NCBI RefSeq assembly: GCF_947500045.1
Contig: NZ_CANMQQ010000003.1
Coordinates: forward strand, 124,001 to 188,000
Length of the DNA stretch: 64,000 nucleotides
DNA from: an uncultured Ruegeria sp.
Lineage (GTDB): Bacteria > Pseudomonadota > Alphaproteobacteria > Rhodobacterales > Rhodobacteraceae
Direction of reading: 5' to 3'
The notes below the pieces were generated by a model. The model had not been told where the DNA came from and searched no databases. It saw nothing but the letters and a program-made list of their open reading frames with translations. This document shows positions 40,848 through 50,187 of this stretch, one piece after another (position 1 is the first letter of the stretch; every line of letters begins with the position of its first letter). The translations under genes were made by a program, and so were the position numbers.

Positions 40848-40979
40848 CTAAACTGAAATACCCGTTAACCGCTCAACATTTTGGGCTGCATCAATGTCGA
40901 CGGACCCCCCGTCTGCAAGCCACCCCAGCGCCACAATCAAAACCGAAACGATAATGACAGATTTTGCAAAAGTCGTCAT
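40848..40979 (-). CDS. Candidate 43-aa small membrane/secreted protein
   Basis: ATG..TAG encoding MTTFAKSVIIVSVLIVALGWLADGGSVDIDAAQNVERLTGISV; flanked by terminator. Confidence 0.35.
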   Translation of the reverse strand: MTTFAKSVIIVSVLIVALGWLADGGSVDIDAAQNVERLTGISV

Positions 40980-41164
40980 CTTACCAAACTCATTAAAAAC
41001 AAACTAAAAACAATCGAGTTCCTACCACACCTCACAAATGTCGAATAGTCTGGTTTACCTGACCTTTGGTAAAGTTATCCTTTGATGCTTGCTTTCCGAA
41101 TTCTCTTGCCCGGCAATAGGTACCTATGCTCAAACTTCCGCGATAAATCGGAAAGGCATCCTTC

Positions 41165-41500
41165 TTGCCCAAGACATACCTATTCCTATTATTGGCGGTC
41201 ATCGCCGAGACCATCGGGACCACGGCGCTGCAAGCCAGCCATCAGTTCACCCGTTTCTGGCCGTCCGTTCTGGTCGTAGTCGGTTACGGCACCGCATTCT
41301 ATTTTATGGCACTGACACTGAAGGTACTGCCGGTCGGCATCGTCTATGCGATCTGGTCCGGACTGGGTATCTTCCTGATCGCCTTGATCGGGTTCCTGGT
41401 CTTTGGGCAAAAACTCGACTGGCCGGCGATCCTGGGACTTGCGTTGATCCTGTCCGGAATTCTGATCATTCATCTGTTTTCTTCGACGACAGGCCACTGA
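41165..41500 (+). CDS. SMR family multidrug efflux transporter (EmrE-like), TTG start
   Basis: YLFLLLAVIAETIGTTALQAS, GIVYAIWSGLGIFLIALIG; 4-TM SMR pattern. Confidence 0.9.
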   Translation: MPKTYLFLLLAVIAETIGTTALQASHQFTRFWPSVLVVVGYGTAFYFMALTLKVLPVGIVYAIWSGLGIFLIALIGFLVFGQKLDWPAILGLALILSGILIIHLFSSTTGH

Positions 41501-41577
41501 ACGCCTGTTTGTGCTGGTATATTGTGCCGTGCCGCGTTATGCGCCGGGCCAACTTCCCGTTCAAAGGCTGACCTCTC

Positions 41578-43395
41578 ATGGACCTGCGCAACATCGCAAT
41601 CATCGCTCACGTGGATCACGGCAAAACGACTCTGGTCGATGAGCTCCTAAAACAATCCGGCGCATTCCGGGAAAATCAGGCCGTTGCTGAACGCGCGATG
41701 GACAGCAATGATCTGGAACGTGAGCGCGGCATCACCATTCTGGCCAAAGCTACAAGCGTTGAATGGAAAGACACCCGCATCAATATCGTTGACACCCCGG
41801 GCCACGCTGATTTCGGTGGCGAGGTCGAACGCATACTAAGCATGGTGGACGGTGTTGTTCTATTGGTCGACGCAGCTGAAGGTCCGATGCCTCAGACGAA
41901 GTTCGTCACCTCCAAAGCGCTGGCATTGGGTTTGCGCCCGATCGTTGTTTTGAACAAGGTCGACAAACCGGATGCCGAGCCCGACCGCGCATTGGATGAA
42001 TGTTTTGATCTGTTCGCCAATCTTGGTGCAGATGACGACCAACTTGATTTCCCCTCCATGTATGCCTCGGGCCGCTCGGGTTGGGCGGATATGGAATTGG
42101 ACGGCCCTCGCAAGGATCTGTCTGCGCTGTTTGATCTGATTGTTGATCACGTCCCTGCCCCCAAGCAGATCGAAAGGAAGGATGAGCCGTTTCGGATGCT
42201 CGCTACGACACTGGGAAGCGATCCATTCATCGGCCGCATTCTGACCGGTCGCGTCGAAAGCGGTACCTTGAAGGCAGGTGAAAGCCTCAAGGCAATCAGC
42301 CGCGATGGCGGGTTGATCGAAAATTTCCGCGCCACGAAGATCCTTGCGTTCCGCGGTCTCGGACAACAGCCGATTGACGTCGCCGAAGCCGGCGACATCG
42401 TCACAATTGCTGGAATGAGCAAGGCGACGGTTGCAGACTCTCTTGTCGCCCCGCAGGTAATCGAAGCGCTGCCGGCGCAGCCGATCGATCCGCCGACCAT
42501 CACGGTTACCTTCGGCATCAACGATTCTCCGCTGGCAGGTCGTGAGGGCAAAAAGGTTCAGTCCCGCGTCATCCGCGACCGGCTGATGAAAGAGGCCGAA
42601 TCAAATGTCGCCATCCGCATCACCGACACACCCGGCGGCGAAGCCTTCGAGGTCGCAGGTCGTGGTGAACTGCAAATGGGTGTTCTGATCGAGAACATGC
42701 GCCGCGAGGGATTCGAACTCAGCATCTCGCGCCCTCAGGTCTTGTTTCGCGACGAAGATGGCCAGCGTCTGGAACCCATCGAAGAAGTCACCATCGATGT
42801 CGATGACGAATACTCGGGCTCTGTAATCGAAAAAATCACCGGTGCGCGCAAAGGTGAGTTGGCCGAGATGCGCCCCGCAGGCGTGGGAAAGACACGGATC
42901 ATCGCGCACGTGCCTTCGCGCGGATTGATCGGATATCATGGTGAGTTTTTGACCGACACGCGTGGAACCGGTGTATTGAACCGCGTATTTCACGGCTGGG
43001 CCGCCCACAAGGGTTCAATCCCCGGTCGTCGTGCCGGTGTCCTGATTTCGATGGAGAAAGGGCAAGCGGTTGCTTATGCCTTATGGAACCTGGAAGAACG
43101 CGGGCGTATGTTCGTTGGCCCGCAAACCGATGTTTATCAGGGCATGGTGATCGGTGAACATTCCCGCGACAATGATCTGGAAGTGAACCCGCTCAAAGGT
43201 AAGAAGCTGACCAACGTGCGTGCAAGCGGCTCAGACGATGCGGTACGATTGACGCCCCATATTCAGTTTTCCTTGGAAGAGGCTATCGCTTACATCGATG
43301 ATGATGAATTGGTCGAAGTAACGCCAAACGCGATCCGCTTGCGCAAGCGCTATTTGGATCCGCATGAGCGGAAGAGAATGGCCCGATCTGCGTAG
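41578..43395 (+). CDS. typA: Translational GTPase TypA/BipA
   Basis: [38 protein letters not shown]-terminal BipA domain. Confidence 0.96.
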   Translation: MDLRNIAIIAHVDHGKTTLVDELLKQSGAFRENQAVAERAMDSNDLERERGITILAKATSVEWKDTRINIVDTPGHADFGGEVERILSMVDGVVLLVDAAEGPMPQTKFVTSKALALGLRPIVVLNKVDKPDAEPDRALDECFDLFANLGADDDQLDFPSMYASGRSGWADMELDGPRKDLSALFDLIVDHVPAPKQIERKDEPFRMLATTLGSDPFIGRILTGRVESGTLKAGESLKAISRDGGLIENFRATKILAFRGLGQQPIDVAEAGDIVTIAGMSKATVADSLVAPQVIEALPAQPIDPPTITVTFGINDSPLAGREGKKVQSRVIRDRLMKEAESNVAIRITDTPGGEAFEVAGRGELQMGVLIENMRREGFELSISRPQVLFRDEDGQRLEPIEEVTIDVDDEYSGSVIEKITGARKGELAEMRPAGVGKTRIIAHVPSRGLIGYHGEFLTDTRGTGVLNRVFHGWAAHKGSIPGRRAGVLISMEKGQAVAYALWNLEERGRMFVGPQTDVYQGMVIGEHSRDNDLEVNPLKGKKLTNVRASGSDDAVRLTPHIQFSLEEAIAYIDDDELVEVTPNAIRLRKRYLDPHERKRMARSA

Positions 43396-43672
43396 CCTAC
43401 GCAGTAACCGAGTTCACACTTTGGCAACAATGACGCATTCGTGGCAAATTTGCGTCAATTAGGAAATAGTCCAAAATCCAAAAGTCCGTCGACATGGCAG
43501 GCTTTTCATTTGTTATTAAACGGTTTTTTCCGGATACGGCGAACTGGGATCAGTCATTGCTCCCTACTGGGTGCTTGAAAATGGGACGTAAAAAGGAGAA
43601 TTTGTGTTCAAAGTATGACGCCGCCCCTATATATGGCGGTGTAGTTAATGAGTATATCCAAGGAGAGGTGCC

Positions 43673-44146
43673 ATGCGCATTAAATCCAAGTTTTTATCAG
43701 TTGTTTTCGCCGCGTCTTCTTTCCCTCTGATTTCAGTCGGTTCAGCTCAGGCATCTGAGATGTGTACGGTGAAGACCGCAAAACAATCCGTTTCTTCAAA
43801 TACGCTTTGCGCCTGTGACGTCGTAAGCTCACGCATGGTGCGCTATATCCAACGGCGTGCTGATTTTGAGAGCATTCTTGAACAAACTCTGCTTGACTGT
43901 CCTGCATTCGCTTCGCTGCTGACCGATGCGCCAACCGCTTCTGTCGGCTTTGCCGATCAAAGAAATGGCGACGGCTCGGATAACGAGAACGGCGATGATG
44001 GGTTTAATGAGCCACCTGATGCGCCTGAGCCCGAAGACAAACCAGATCCAAAGTCGGATCCAGAGCCGCCTACGGAACCACCCACTAAGCCCGATCCAGA
44101 GCCGCCTACGGAACCACCAGTTGGCGGCGGGGATAAGGGGACCTAG
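43673..44146 (+). CDS. Secreted hypothetical protein with acidic/Pro-rich repeated C-terminus
   Basis: aaggagagg SD, signal peptide to AQA, C-term DPEPPTEPPTKPDPEPPTEPP. Confidence 0.7.
   Translation: MRIKSKFLSVVFAASSFPLISVGSAQASEMCTVKTAKQSVSSNTLCACDVVSSRMVRYIQRRADFESILEQTLLDCPAFASLLTDAPTASVGFADQRNGDGSDNENGDDGFNEPPDAPEPEDKPDPKSDPEPPTEPPTKPDPEPPTEPPVGGGDKGT
44057..44118 (+). repeat. Two exact 26-bp direct repeats at 36-bp period
   Basis: gatccagagccgcctacggaaccacc at 44057-44082 and 44093-44118. Confidence 0.95.
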
Positions 44147-44218
44147 ATTTCGTTTCGTCTAAGTTTTCAAGAAATAAATAGCGGAGACTGAAGACGCGAC
44201 ATCTCGCCTAAATTGTCT

Positions 44219-44839
44219 TCAGCTCTGCCCGTAGACACCCACCCAATTACGTGGCTGCTTCGGGTCCTGCATGCGCAGAAACAGATACCGCGTGGCGGAC
44301 CAGGGTTTGACCTGGTTCGTCAGGTTATCCAAAACCAAATCACCCTGGTTTGAGCGGTAAACCAGTACCGCATGCGAATTTCTGCGGGTGTCCAGAACGG
44401 TCGCCAACAACAATTTGCGTGGATCGATCCCCGCTTTGATCAGGTCGCGCTTCTTCAACAAGGCAAAATCTTCGCAATCCCCGCCACGCGTTGTCGGCAA
44501 GGCCCACATCTCACGTGTCTTGTATTGCGATTGATCGGTAATTTCACGGGTCGACGCATTTACGCGCCGATTAATCTGGTTAACCAGCTTCATTTCCTGA
44601 GCACTGGATAAGGAAGCTGCACCTTTATGTGCACAGGCCCAGGTATATTGATGACACAGCTGCCGTGCACCTGAAGGCGGTGGTGAGGCAGAAACACTCT
44701 GTATGAATGCAGCGTCACGCGCTGAGGCGACTGAGCCAATCAGCGTCGAACCAGCGACCAGGGCAACCATACTGAAATGCCCGCTAAACCTTATGGCACG
44801 TTCACAGATTATTTTCATCGTAGCGCCAACGGTTGTCAT
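44219..44839 (-). CDS. Transglutaminase-like cysteine peptidase (BTLCP, LapG-like)
   Basis: Signal peptide; Cys-His-Asp triad in GGDCEDFALLKK, SHAVLVYR, LVLDNLTNQV. Confidence 0.85.
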   Translation of the reverse strand: MTTVGATMKIICERAIRFSGHFSMVALVAGSTLIGSVASARDAAFIQSVSASPPPSGARQLCHQYTWACAHKGAASLSSAQEMKLVNQINRRVNASTREITDQSQYKTREMWALPTTRGGDCEDFALLKKRDLIKAGIDPRKLLLATVLDTRRNSHAVLVYRSNQGDLVLDNLTNQVKPWSATRYLFLRMQDPKQPRNWVGVYGQS

Positions 44840-45195
44840 GCCTGTCCCTCAGATCCAGTTCAATCCAAATGATTGGCGTGCCCCAGAACTCTACCATCTC
44901 AAAAGAAAAATATCTGCAGGTCGAGGTACTTACGCAATCACTTGTTAAGTTGAGGGAAAAAACGGCGGAAATTCGTCAAATTCCATGACCATTTCCGCAC
45001 AAGATCATGGCAGCCATTGCCACATTCGAGACTCTCTGGAACTCGATACCCAGAGATCTAATTTTTATCTATTTGTTTTTTAATGATTATTTTAATTTCA
45101 GCCTAGGGATCGTATCCCCTTGCGCTGTAATTGACAGGCCCAAATCCGGACCTGTCAAATGATTGCTATTCTGACTTACAGAATCAGTGCGAATC

Positions 45196-45483
45196 TCAGT
45201 CAGTGATTTCGACCACAACCAGTTCACGTTCACTGGCACCACGGGCGTGATCCAGTGCTTGTTGGTATGCAGCAGAGTTATAGCACTCCACAGCTGCTTC
45301 GACCGAAGGGAACCGGGCGACCACGTTACGCGGGCGCTCCTTACCTTCCAACTGCACGTATCGCGCGGCACGGGCAATGAACGCACCCCCGTGTGCGGCG
45401 ATCGCCGGACCCGCAAGTTCAGCGTATTTTCCGTAGGCCTCGGTATCAGTTACCGTTACATGTGCAATCCAGAGTGCAGGCAT
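45196..45483 (-). CDS. DUF1330 domain-containing protein
   Basis: MPALWIAHVTVTDTEAYGKYAELAGPAIAAHGGAFIARAARYVQLEG. Confidence 0.88.
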   Translation of the reverse strand: MPALWIAHVTVTDTEAYGKYAELAGPAIAAHGGAFIARAARYVQLEGKERPRNVVARFPSVEAAVECYNSAAYQQALDHARGASERELVVVEITD

Positions 45484-45484
45484 T

Positions 45485-48175
45485 TTATCCTCCTAAAACC
45501 TGTTCAGCGGCTTTTATCGCTGCGTCCGCGTTCGAGGCATCTTTGCCTCCGCCCTGTGCCATGTCGGGTCGGCCGCCACCGCCTTTTCCGCCAAGCTCGG
45601 CAACCGCAGCACGCACCAGATCCACGGCGGATAGCTTTTCAATCAGGTCCTGTGTGACACCAGCAGCTACAGCGGCCTTGCCACCAGTATCCGCAATCAG
45701 CAAAACAGCCCCAGATCCCAACCGGCTTTTGTGTTCATCGATAAGCGCCGGTAAGTCCTTACCCGATACTCCAGTCAGAGACTGAGCAAAAAACGCGATC
45801 CCATTCACAGCTTTTGCTTCGGCACCACCCTGCCCTGCGCCTCCGGACATTGCCAGATCGCGGCGTAACTGCGCTACTTCATTTTGAAGCAATTTCCGCT
45901 CATTCATCAATGACTTTACGCGCGCGACGACATCATCTGGTTGTGCCTTCAGTTCCATGGCAATGGCACCGAGACGATGATCCTGAGCTGACAGGTACTT
46001 ATACGCGTCGTCACCCGTCAAGGCTTCGATTCTGCGCACACCCGCGCTGCTTGCGCTGTCACCGAGAACCACAAATGTACCGATATCGCCGGTTTGGCGC
46101 ACATGAGTACCGCCACACAGTTCAATAGACCAGGTCTCACCATCCTGCCCTTTGCCCGTGGGTGCCTTGCCCATCGACACGACGCGGACTTCGTCTCCGT
46201 ATTTCTCGCCAAACAGCGCCTGCGCACCCAGCGCACGTGCATCATCTGGGGTCATGATACGTGTCTCGACCGTCGAGTTCTGGCGAATAAATGCATTTAC
46301 CTCACTCTCGACCTTTTGAATCTCTTCCTGCGTCAAAGCTTTGGAGTGGCTGAAATCAAATCGCAAACGATCAGACGCGTTTAACGAGCCGCGTTGGGCC
46401 ACATGCCCCCCCAGCGTTTCACGAAGCGCTTCGTGCAACAGGTGTGTTGCCGAATGATTTGCGCGAATGGCTGTGCGCCTTGCGTGATCGACTTCCAGCT
46501 CAACAGCATCGCCTTTCGAGATCGACCCACGATCAACCGTCACCTTGTGTGCATAAACCTTGCCTTCGGCGAATTTTCTGGTGTCCTCTATGCGGGCGAT
46601 ATCGTCTCGTTCATCAAGCCTGCGGATTTCGCCCGTGTCGCCAATCTGACCACCCGCTTCTCCATAAAACGGAGTTTGGTTGACCACGACCCAACCGCTG
46701 CCACCCTGTTCGATCTTGTCGACCAAAGCGCCATCAACCACCAGCGCGGCAATCTGACCTTCGGCCTTTTCAGTATCATAACCCAAAAAATCGGTGGCTC
46801 CGGCCGTATCCAGTACATCGAACCAGACGACCTGATCCGCAGCCTCACCGGAACCGGCCCACGCTGCACGTGCCTTTGCCTTTTGATCGGCCATGGCCGC
46901 ATCAAATCCGTCAGTGTCAACGGTACGGCCCATTTCGCGGAGTGCATCTTGCGTCAGATCGAGCGGGAAACCGAAGGTATCGTAAAGCTTGAACGCCGCG
47001 TTGCCGGGCAACGGATCACCTTCTGGCAGATCAGAGACTTCCTCATCCAACAGCTTCAGCCCACGATCCAACGTCTGTTTGAACCGGGTTTCTTCCAGCA
47101 ACAGTGTCTCTTCGATCAGCGGTTGCGCCTGGCCGAGTTCGGTGTACTGCGCGCCCATCAATTGAACCAATGTCGGCACCAGACGGTGCATAACCGGATC
47201 TTTCGCCCCCAGCAGATGCGCATGACGCATCGCACGGCGCATGATGCGGCGCAGAACGTATCCGCGACCGTCATTCGACGGCATGACCCCATCCGCAATC
47301 AGGAACGAGGTTGAACGCAGGTGATCTGCAATCACTCGGTGATGCACGTTCTGATCCCCATAGGGATCAACACCTGTCACGTCTGCCGACGCTTCAATCA
47401 AGGTCTTGAACAGGTCGGTGTCATAGTTGTCGTGGCTGCCCTGCAGCAACGCGCCAATCCGTTCCAGACCCATGCCTGTGTCGATCGACTGCATATCGAG
47501 TTCGACCATAGAGCCATCCTCGAACTGCTCGTTCTGCATGAAAACGATATTCCAGATTTCGATGAACCGGTCGCCATCCTCATCGGCTGAGCCCGGAGGG
47601 CCGCCCCAGATATGGTCGCCATGGTCATAGAATATCTCGGTGCATGGGCCACATGGTCCGGTCGGACCCATTTGCCAGAAATTGTCGTTGGTGGCGATGC
47701 GGATGATCCGGTCCTCGGGAACGCCTACCTTCTTCCAAATCTCAAATGCTTCGTCGTCAGTGTGGTAGACGGTGGCCAACAAGCGATTCTTGTCGATCCC
47801 GAATTCCTTTGTGATCAATTCCCACGCAAATGGAATCGCCTCCGGTTTGAAATAATCTCCGAACGAGAAATTTCCCAGCATTTCAAAGAAGGTATGGTGT
47901 CGTGCAGTGTATCCAACATTGTCCAGATCATTGTGCTTACCGCCTGCGCGCACACATTTTTGTGCCGTTGTGGCACGCTTGTAATCACGGGTTTCCACGC
48001 CAGTGAACAGGTTCTTGAACTGCACCATGCCCGAGTTCACGAACATCAATGTCGGGTCATTGCGCGGTACCAGCGGGCTAGATGCAACCACTTCGTGGCC
48101 CTGCTTGGCATAGTAGTTCAGAAAGGTTGATCGGATATCGTTCAGCGTGGGCATTGGGGCTCTCTCAGCGCGCAA
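45485..48175 (-). CDS. alaS: Alanyl-tRNA synthetase
   Basis: Full AlaRS ([42 protein letters not shown]..., [16 protein letters not shown]); start probably MPTLNDIR (48154). Confidence 0.97.
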   Translation of the reverse strand: MRAERAPMPTLNDIRSTFLNYYAKQGHEVVASSPLVPRNDPTLMFVNSGMVQFKNLFTGVETRDYKRATTAQKCVRAGGKHNDLDNVGYTARHHTFFEMLGNFSFGDYFKPEAIPFAWELITKEFGIDKNRLLATVYHTDDEAFEIWKKVGVPEDRIIRIATNDNFWQMGPTGPCGPCTEIFYDHGDHIWGGPPGSADEDGDRFIEIWNIVFMQNEQFEDGSMVELDMQSIDTGMGLERIGALLQGSHDNYDTDLFKTLIEASADVTGVDPYGDQNVHHRVIADHLRSTSFLIADGVMPSNDGRGYVLRRIMRRAMRHAHLLGAKDPVMHRLVPTLVQLMGAQYTELGQAQPLIEETLLLEETRFKQTLDRGLKLLDEEVSDLPEGDPLPGNAAFKLYDTFGFPLDLTQDALREMGRTVDTDGFDAAMADQKAKARAAWAGSGEAADQVVWFDVLDTAGATDFLGYDTEKAEGQIAALVVDGALVDKIEQGGSGWVVVNQTPFYGEAGGQIGDTGEIRRLDERDDIARIEDTRKFAEGKVYAHKVTVDRGSISKGDAVELEVDHARRTAIRANHSATHLLHEALRETLGGHVAQRGSLNASDRLRFDFSHSKALTQEEIQKVESEVNAFIRQNSTVETRIMTPDDARALGAQALFGEKYGDEVRVVSMGKAPTGKGQDGETWSIELCGGTHVRQTGDIGTFVVLGDSASSAGVRRIEALTGDDAYKYLSAQDHRLGAIAMELKAQPDDVVARVKSLMNERKLLQNEVAQLRRDLAMSGGAGQGGAEAKAVNGIAFFAQSLTGVSGKDLPALIDEHKSRLGSGAVLLIADTGGKAAVAAGVTQDLIEKLSAVDLVRAAVAELGGKGGGGRPDMAQGGGKDASNADAAIKAAEQVLGG

Positions 48176-48247
48176 TCAGTTTATCCGCAAAGGTTTAGCC
48201 CCGCGCCACAGGAGTGTCCACAGGTGAGGCACGCCAGAACGAAACAA

Positions 48248-48267
48248 GGCGGCCCGAGGAGACCGCC
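48248..48267 (-). terminator. Probable terminator downstream of recA
   Basis: Minus strand ggcgg-tctcctcggg-ccgcc-TTGTTT. Confidence 0.5.
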
Positions 48268-48332
48268 CTGTTCCAGGTATTCTCAGCACCATCGGATGCC
48301 GGGGGATTTCTGCTGTTCCCATCAGCAACTAT

Positions 48333-49397
48333 TTAGGCTTCGAGGATATCATCCTCGTCCGCTTCGGGCGGCATCTCGAATTCCAATCCATGAGCCGCGC
48401 GAATCTTGTCTTCGATTTCCAGTGCCGCGCGACTGTTATCTCGTAGGTATTGCTTGGCATTTTCACGCCCCTGCCCGATCCGCTCGTCACCATAGCTGAA
48501 CCACGAACCGGACTTCTCGACCACACCGGCCTTTACACCCAGATCCAGCAGTTCACCCATTTTCGAGATGCCTTCGCCATACATAATGTCGAATTCGACC
48601 TGCTTGAACGGTGGCGCAACCTTGTTCTTCACAACCTTCACACGGGTCTGGTTACCGACGACTTCATCCCGATCCTTGATCGCGCCGATGCGGCGGATAT
48701 CCAGACGGACCGAGCTGTAGAACTTCAGCGCGTTACCACCAGTTGTGGTTTCTGGGCTACCAAACATCACGCCGATCTTCATCCGAATCTGGTTGATAAA
48801 GATCACCATGCATTTCGAGCGGCTGATCGAACCCGTCAGTTTGCGCATTGCCTGACTCATCAAACGGGCCTGGACGCCGACACTGCTGTCGCCCATATCG
48901 CCCTCAAGTTCAGATTTCGGCGTCAGCGCCGCAACCGAGTCGACGACAACCATGTTCACTGCGCCCGAGCGCACAAGAGTATCAGTAATCTCAAGCGCCT
49001 GTTCACCGGTATCAGGCTGTGAGATCAGCAGTTCGTCCAGATCAACGCCCAGCTTACGCGCATATTGCGGGTCGAGCGCATGTTCCGCGTCCACGAACGC
49101 GCACACACCACCACGTTTTTGCTGCTCAGCTATACAATGCAGCGTGAGCGTGGTCTTGCCCGAACTTTCCGGGCCGTAAATCTCGACGATCCGCCCCATC
49201 GGTAGACCACCGATTCCCAGTGCGATATCCAGCCCCAGCGAACCAGTCGAGCTGGCCTCGATGTCTTGCTTGGAGTCTTCACCCAGCTTCATGATCGAGC
49301 CTTTGCCAAACTGTCGCTCAATCTGTGCCAACGCGCTGTCGAGCGCCTTTTGCTTGTCCGCGTTTTTCTTGTCGCTCATTGTCAGAAGATCCGCCAT
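48333..49397 (-). CDS. recA: Recombinase RecA
   Basis: [13 protein letters not shown], RecA core throughout; start at [12 protein letters not shown]. Confidence 0.97.
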   Translation of the reverse strand: MADLLTMSDKKNADKQKALDSALAQIERQFGKGSIMKLGEDSKQDIEASSTGSLGLDIALGIGGLPMGRIVEIYGPESSGKTTLTLHCIAEQQKRGGVCAFVDAEHALDPQYARKLGVDLDELLISQPDTGEQALEITDTLVRSGAVNMVVVDSVAALTPKSELEGDMGDSSVGVQARLMSQAMRKLTGSISRSKCMVIFINQIRMKIGVMFGSPETTTGGNALKFYSSVRLDIRRIGAIKDRDEVVGNQTRVKVVKNKVAPPFKQVEFDIMYGEGISKMGELLDLGVKAGVVEKSGSWFSYGDERIGQGRENAKQYLRDNSRAALEIEDKIRAAHGLEFEMPPEADEDDILEA

Positions 49398-49452
49398 TGT
49401 CCTGTCACTATCCCTTTTGTCACACCCTTTGACGGGCGGCAATCGCTGCTTT

Positions 49453-49467
49453 GTTCGCCTCTTGTTC
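49453..49467. promoter_or_regulatory. Alphaproteobacterial LexA/SOS box upstream of recA
   Basis: GTTC-GCCTCTT-GTTC (GAAC-N7-GAAC on minus strand), 56 bp upstream of recA ATG. Confidence 0.85.
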
Positions 49468-49588
49468 CTTATGGGACCAAAAAGAGAACATTTCAACTAA
49501 AACTTATGAAAATCAGTCTTGGACAATTGTGTTAAAGAGTCGTTTACGACAATCTGCATCTCGAAAAAGCGTTGAAGAGAAAAGATAA

Positions 49589-50182
49589 ATGCTTGTTTTT
49601 TATGAAGAGCGTCTGGCGCTTTTATCCGTTCCCAAGACCGGTAGCACGGCGTATCAAACCGCCCTGCGCGACCGCGCCGATCTCGTGATCGCTGGACCGA
49701 CGGACCTGAAACACGCAAACATGCGCCGTTATGATCGGTTCTTTCAAACGATGTTTCGGAAACTGTTCGACACTGAAATGGAGGTGATGGCGGTTGTTCG
49801 CGAACCCATCGATTGGCTGGGCAGTTGGTACCGGTATCGCACACGCCCTGAGTTGGTTGATCACCCACATTCTACACAGACGCTGAGTTTTGATTCATTT
49901 GTGATCGCCCATATGCAGAATTCCCCTCCGGCCTATGCGGATGTCGGGTGCCAGAGCGATTTTCTTATGCCGCGCAGCAATGGTGCTGGCGTCAGCCATG
50001 TCTATAAGTATGAGAACCAGAGCAAGATTCTGGATTTCCTGCAAAACCGTCTGAACTGTGACATACACCTGCCCCAAGAGAACGTATCGCCCAGACTAGA
50101 GCTGGAGCTTTCTAAGGAAACTGAACAGCAGTTTCGCAACCTGCACACTGCAGAATTCGCACTGCATCAATCCGCCGAATAG
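49589..50182 (+). CDS. Sulfotransferase-like protein
   Basis: LSVPKTGSTAYQTAL (PAPS 5'-phosphosulfate-type loop) and VVREPIDWLGSWYRYR (3'-phosphate-type motif). Confidence 0.65.
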   Translation: MLVFYEERLALLSVPKTGSTAYQTALRDRADLVIAGPTDLKHANMRRYDRFFQTMFRKLFDTEMEVMAVVREPIDWLGSWYRYRTRPELVDHPHSTQTLSFDSFVIAHMQNSPPAYADVGCQSDFLMPRSNGAGVSHVYKYENQSKILDFLQNRLNCDIHLPQENVSPRLELELSKETEQQFRNLHTAEFALHQSAE

Positions 50183-50187
50183 AAAAC

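Noticed and set aside
43494-43730. 78-aa plus-strand ORF ahead of the secreted protein gene
   Set aside because: Out of frame with the better-supported ORF at 43673, which has a good SD and signal peptide.
46394-47314. 306-aa plus-strand ORF antisense to alaS
   Set aside because: alaS is unmistakable across this region; the antisense frame has no recognisable features.
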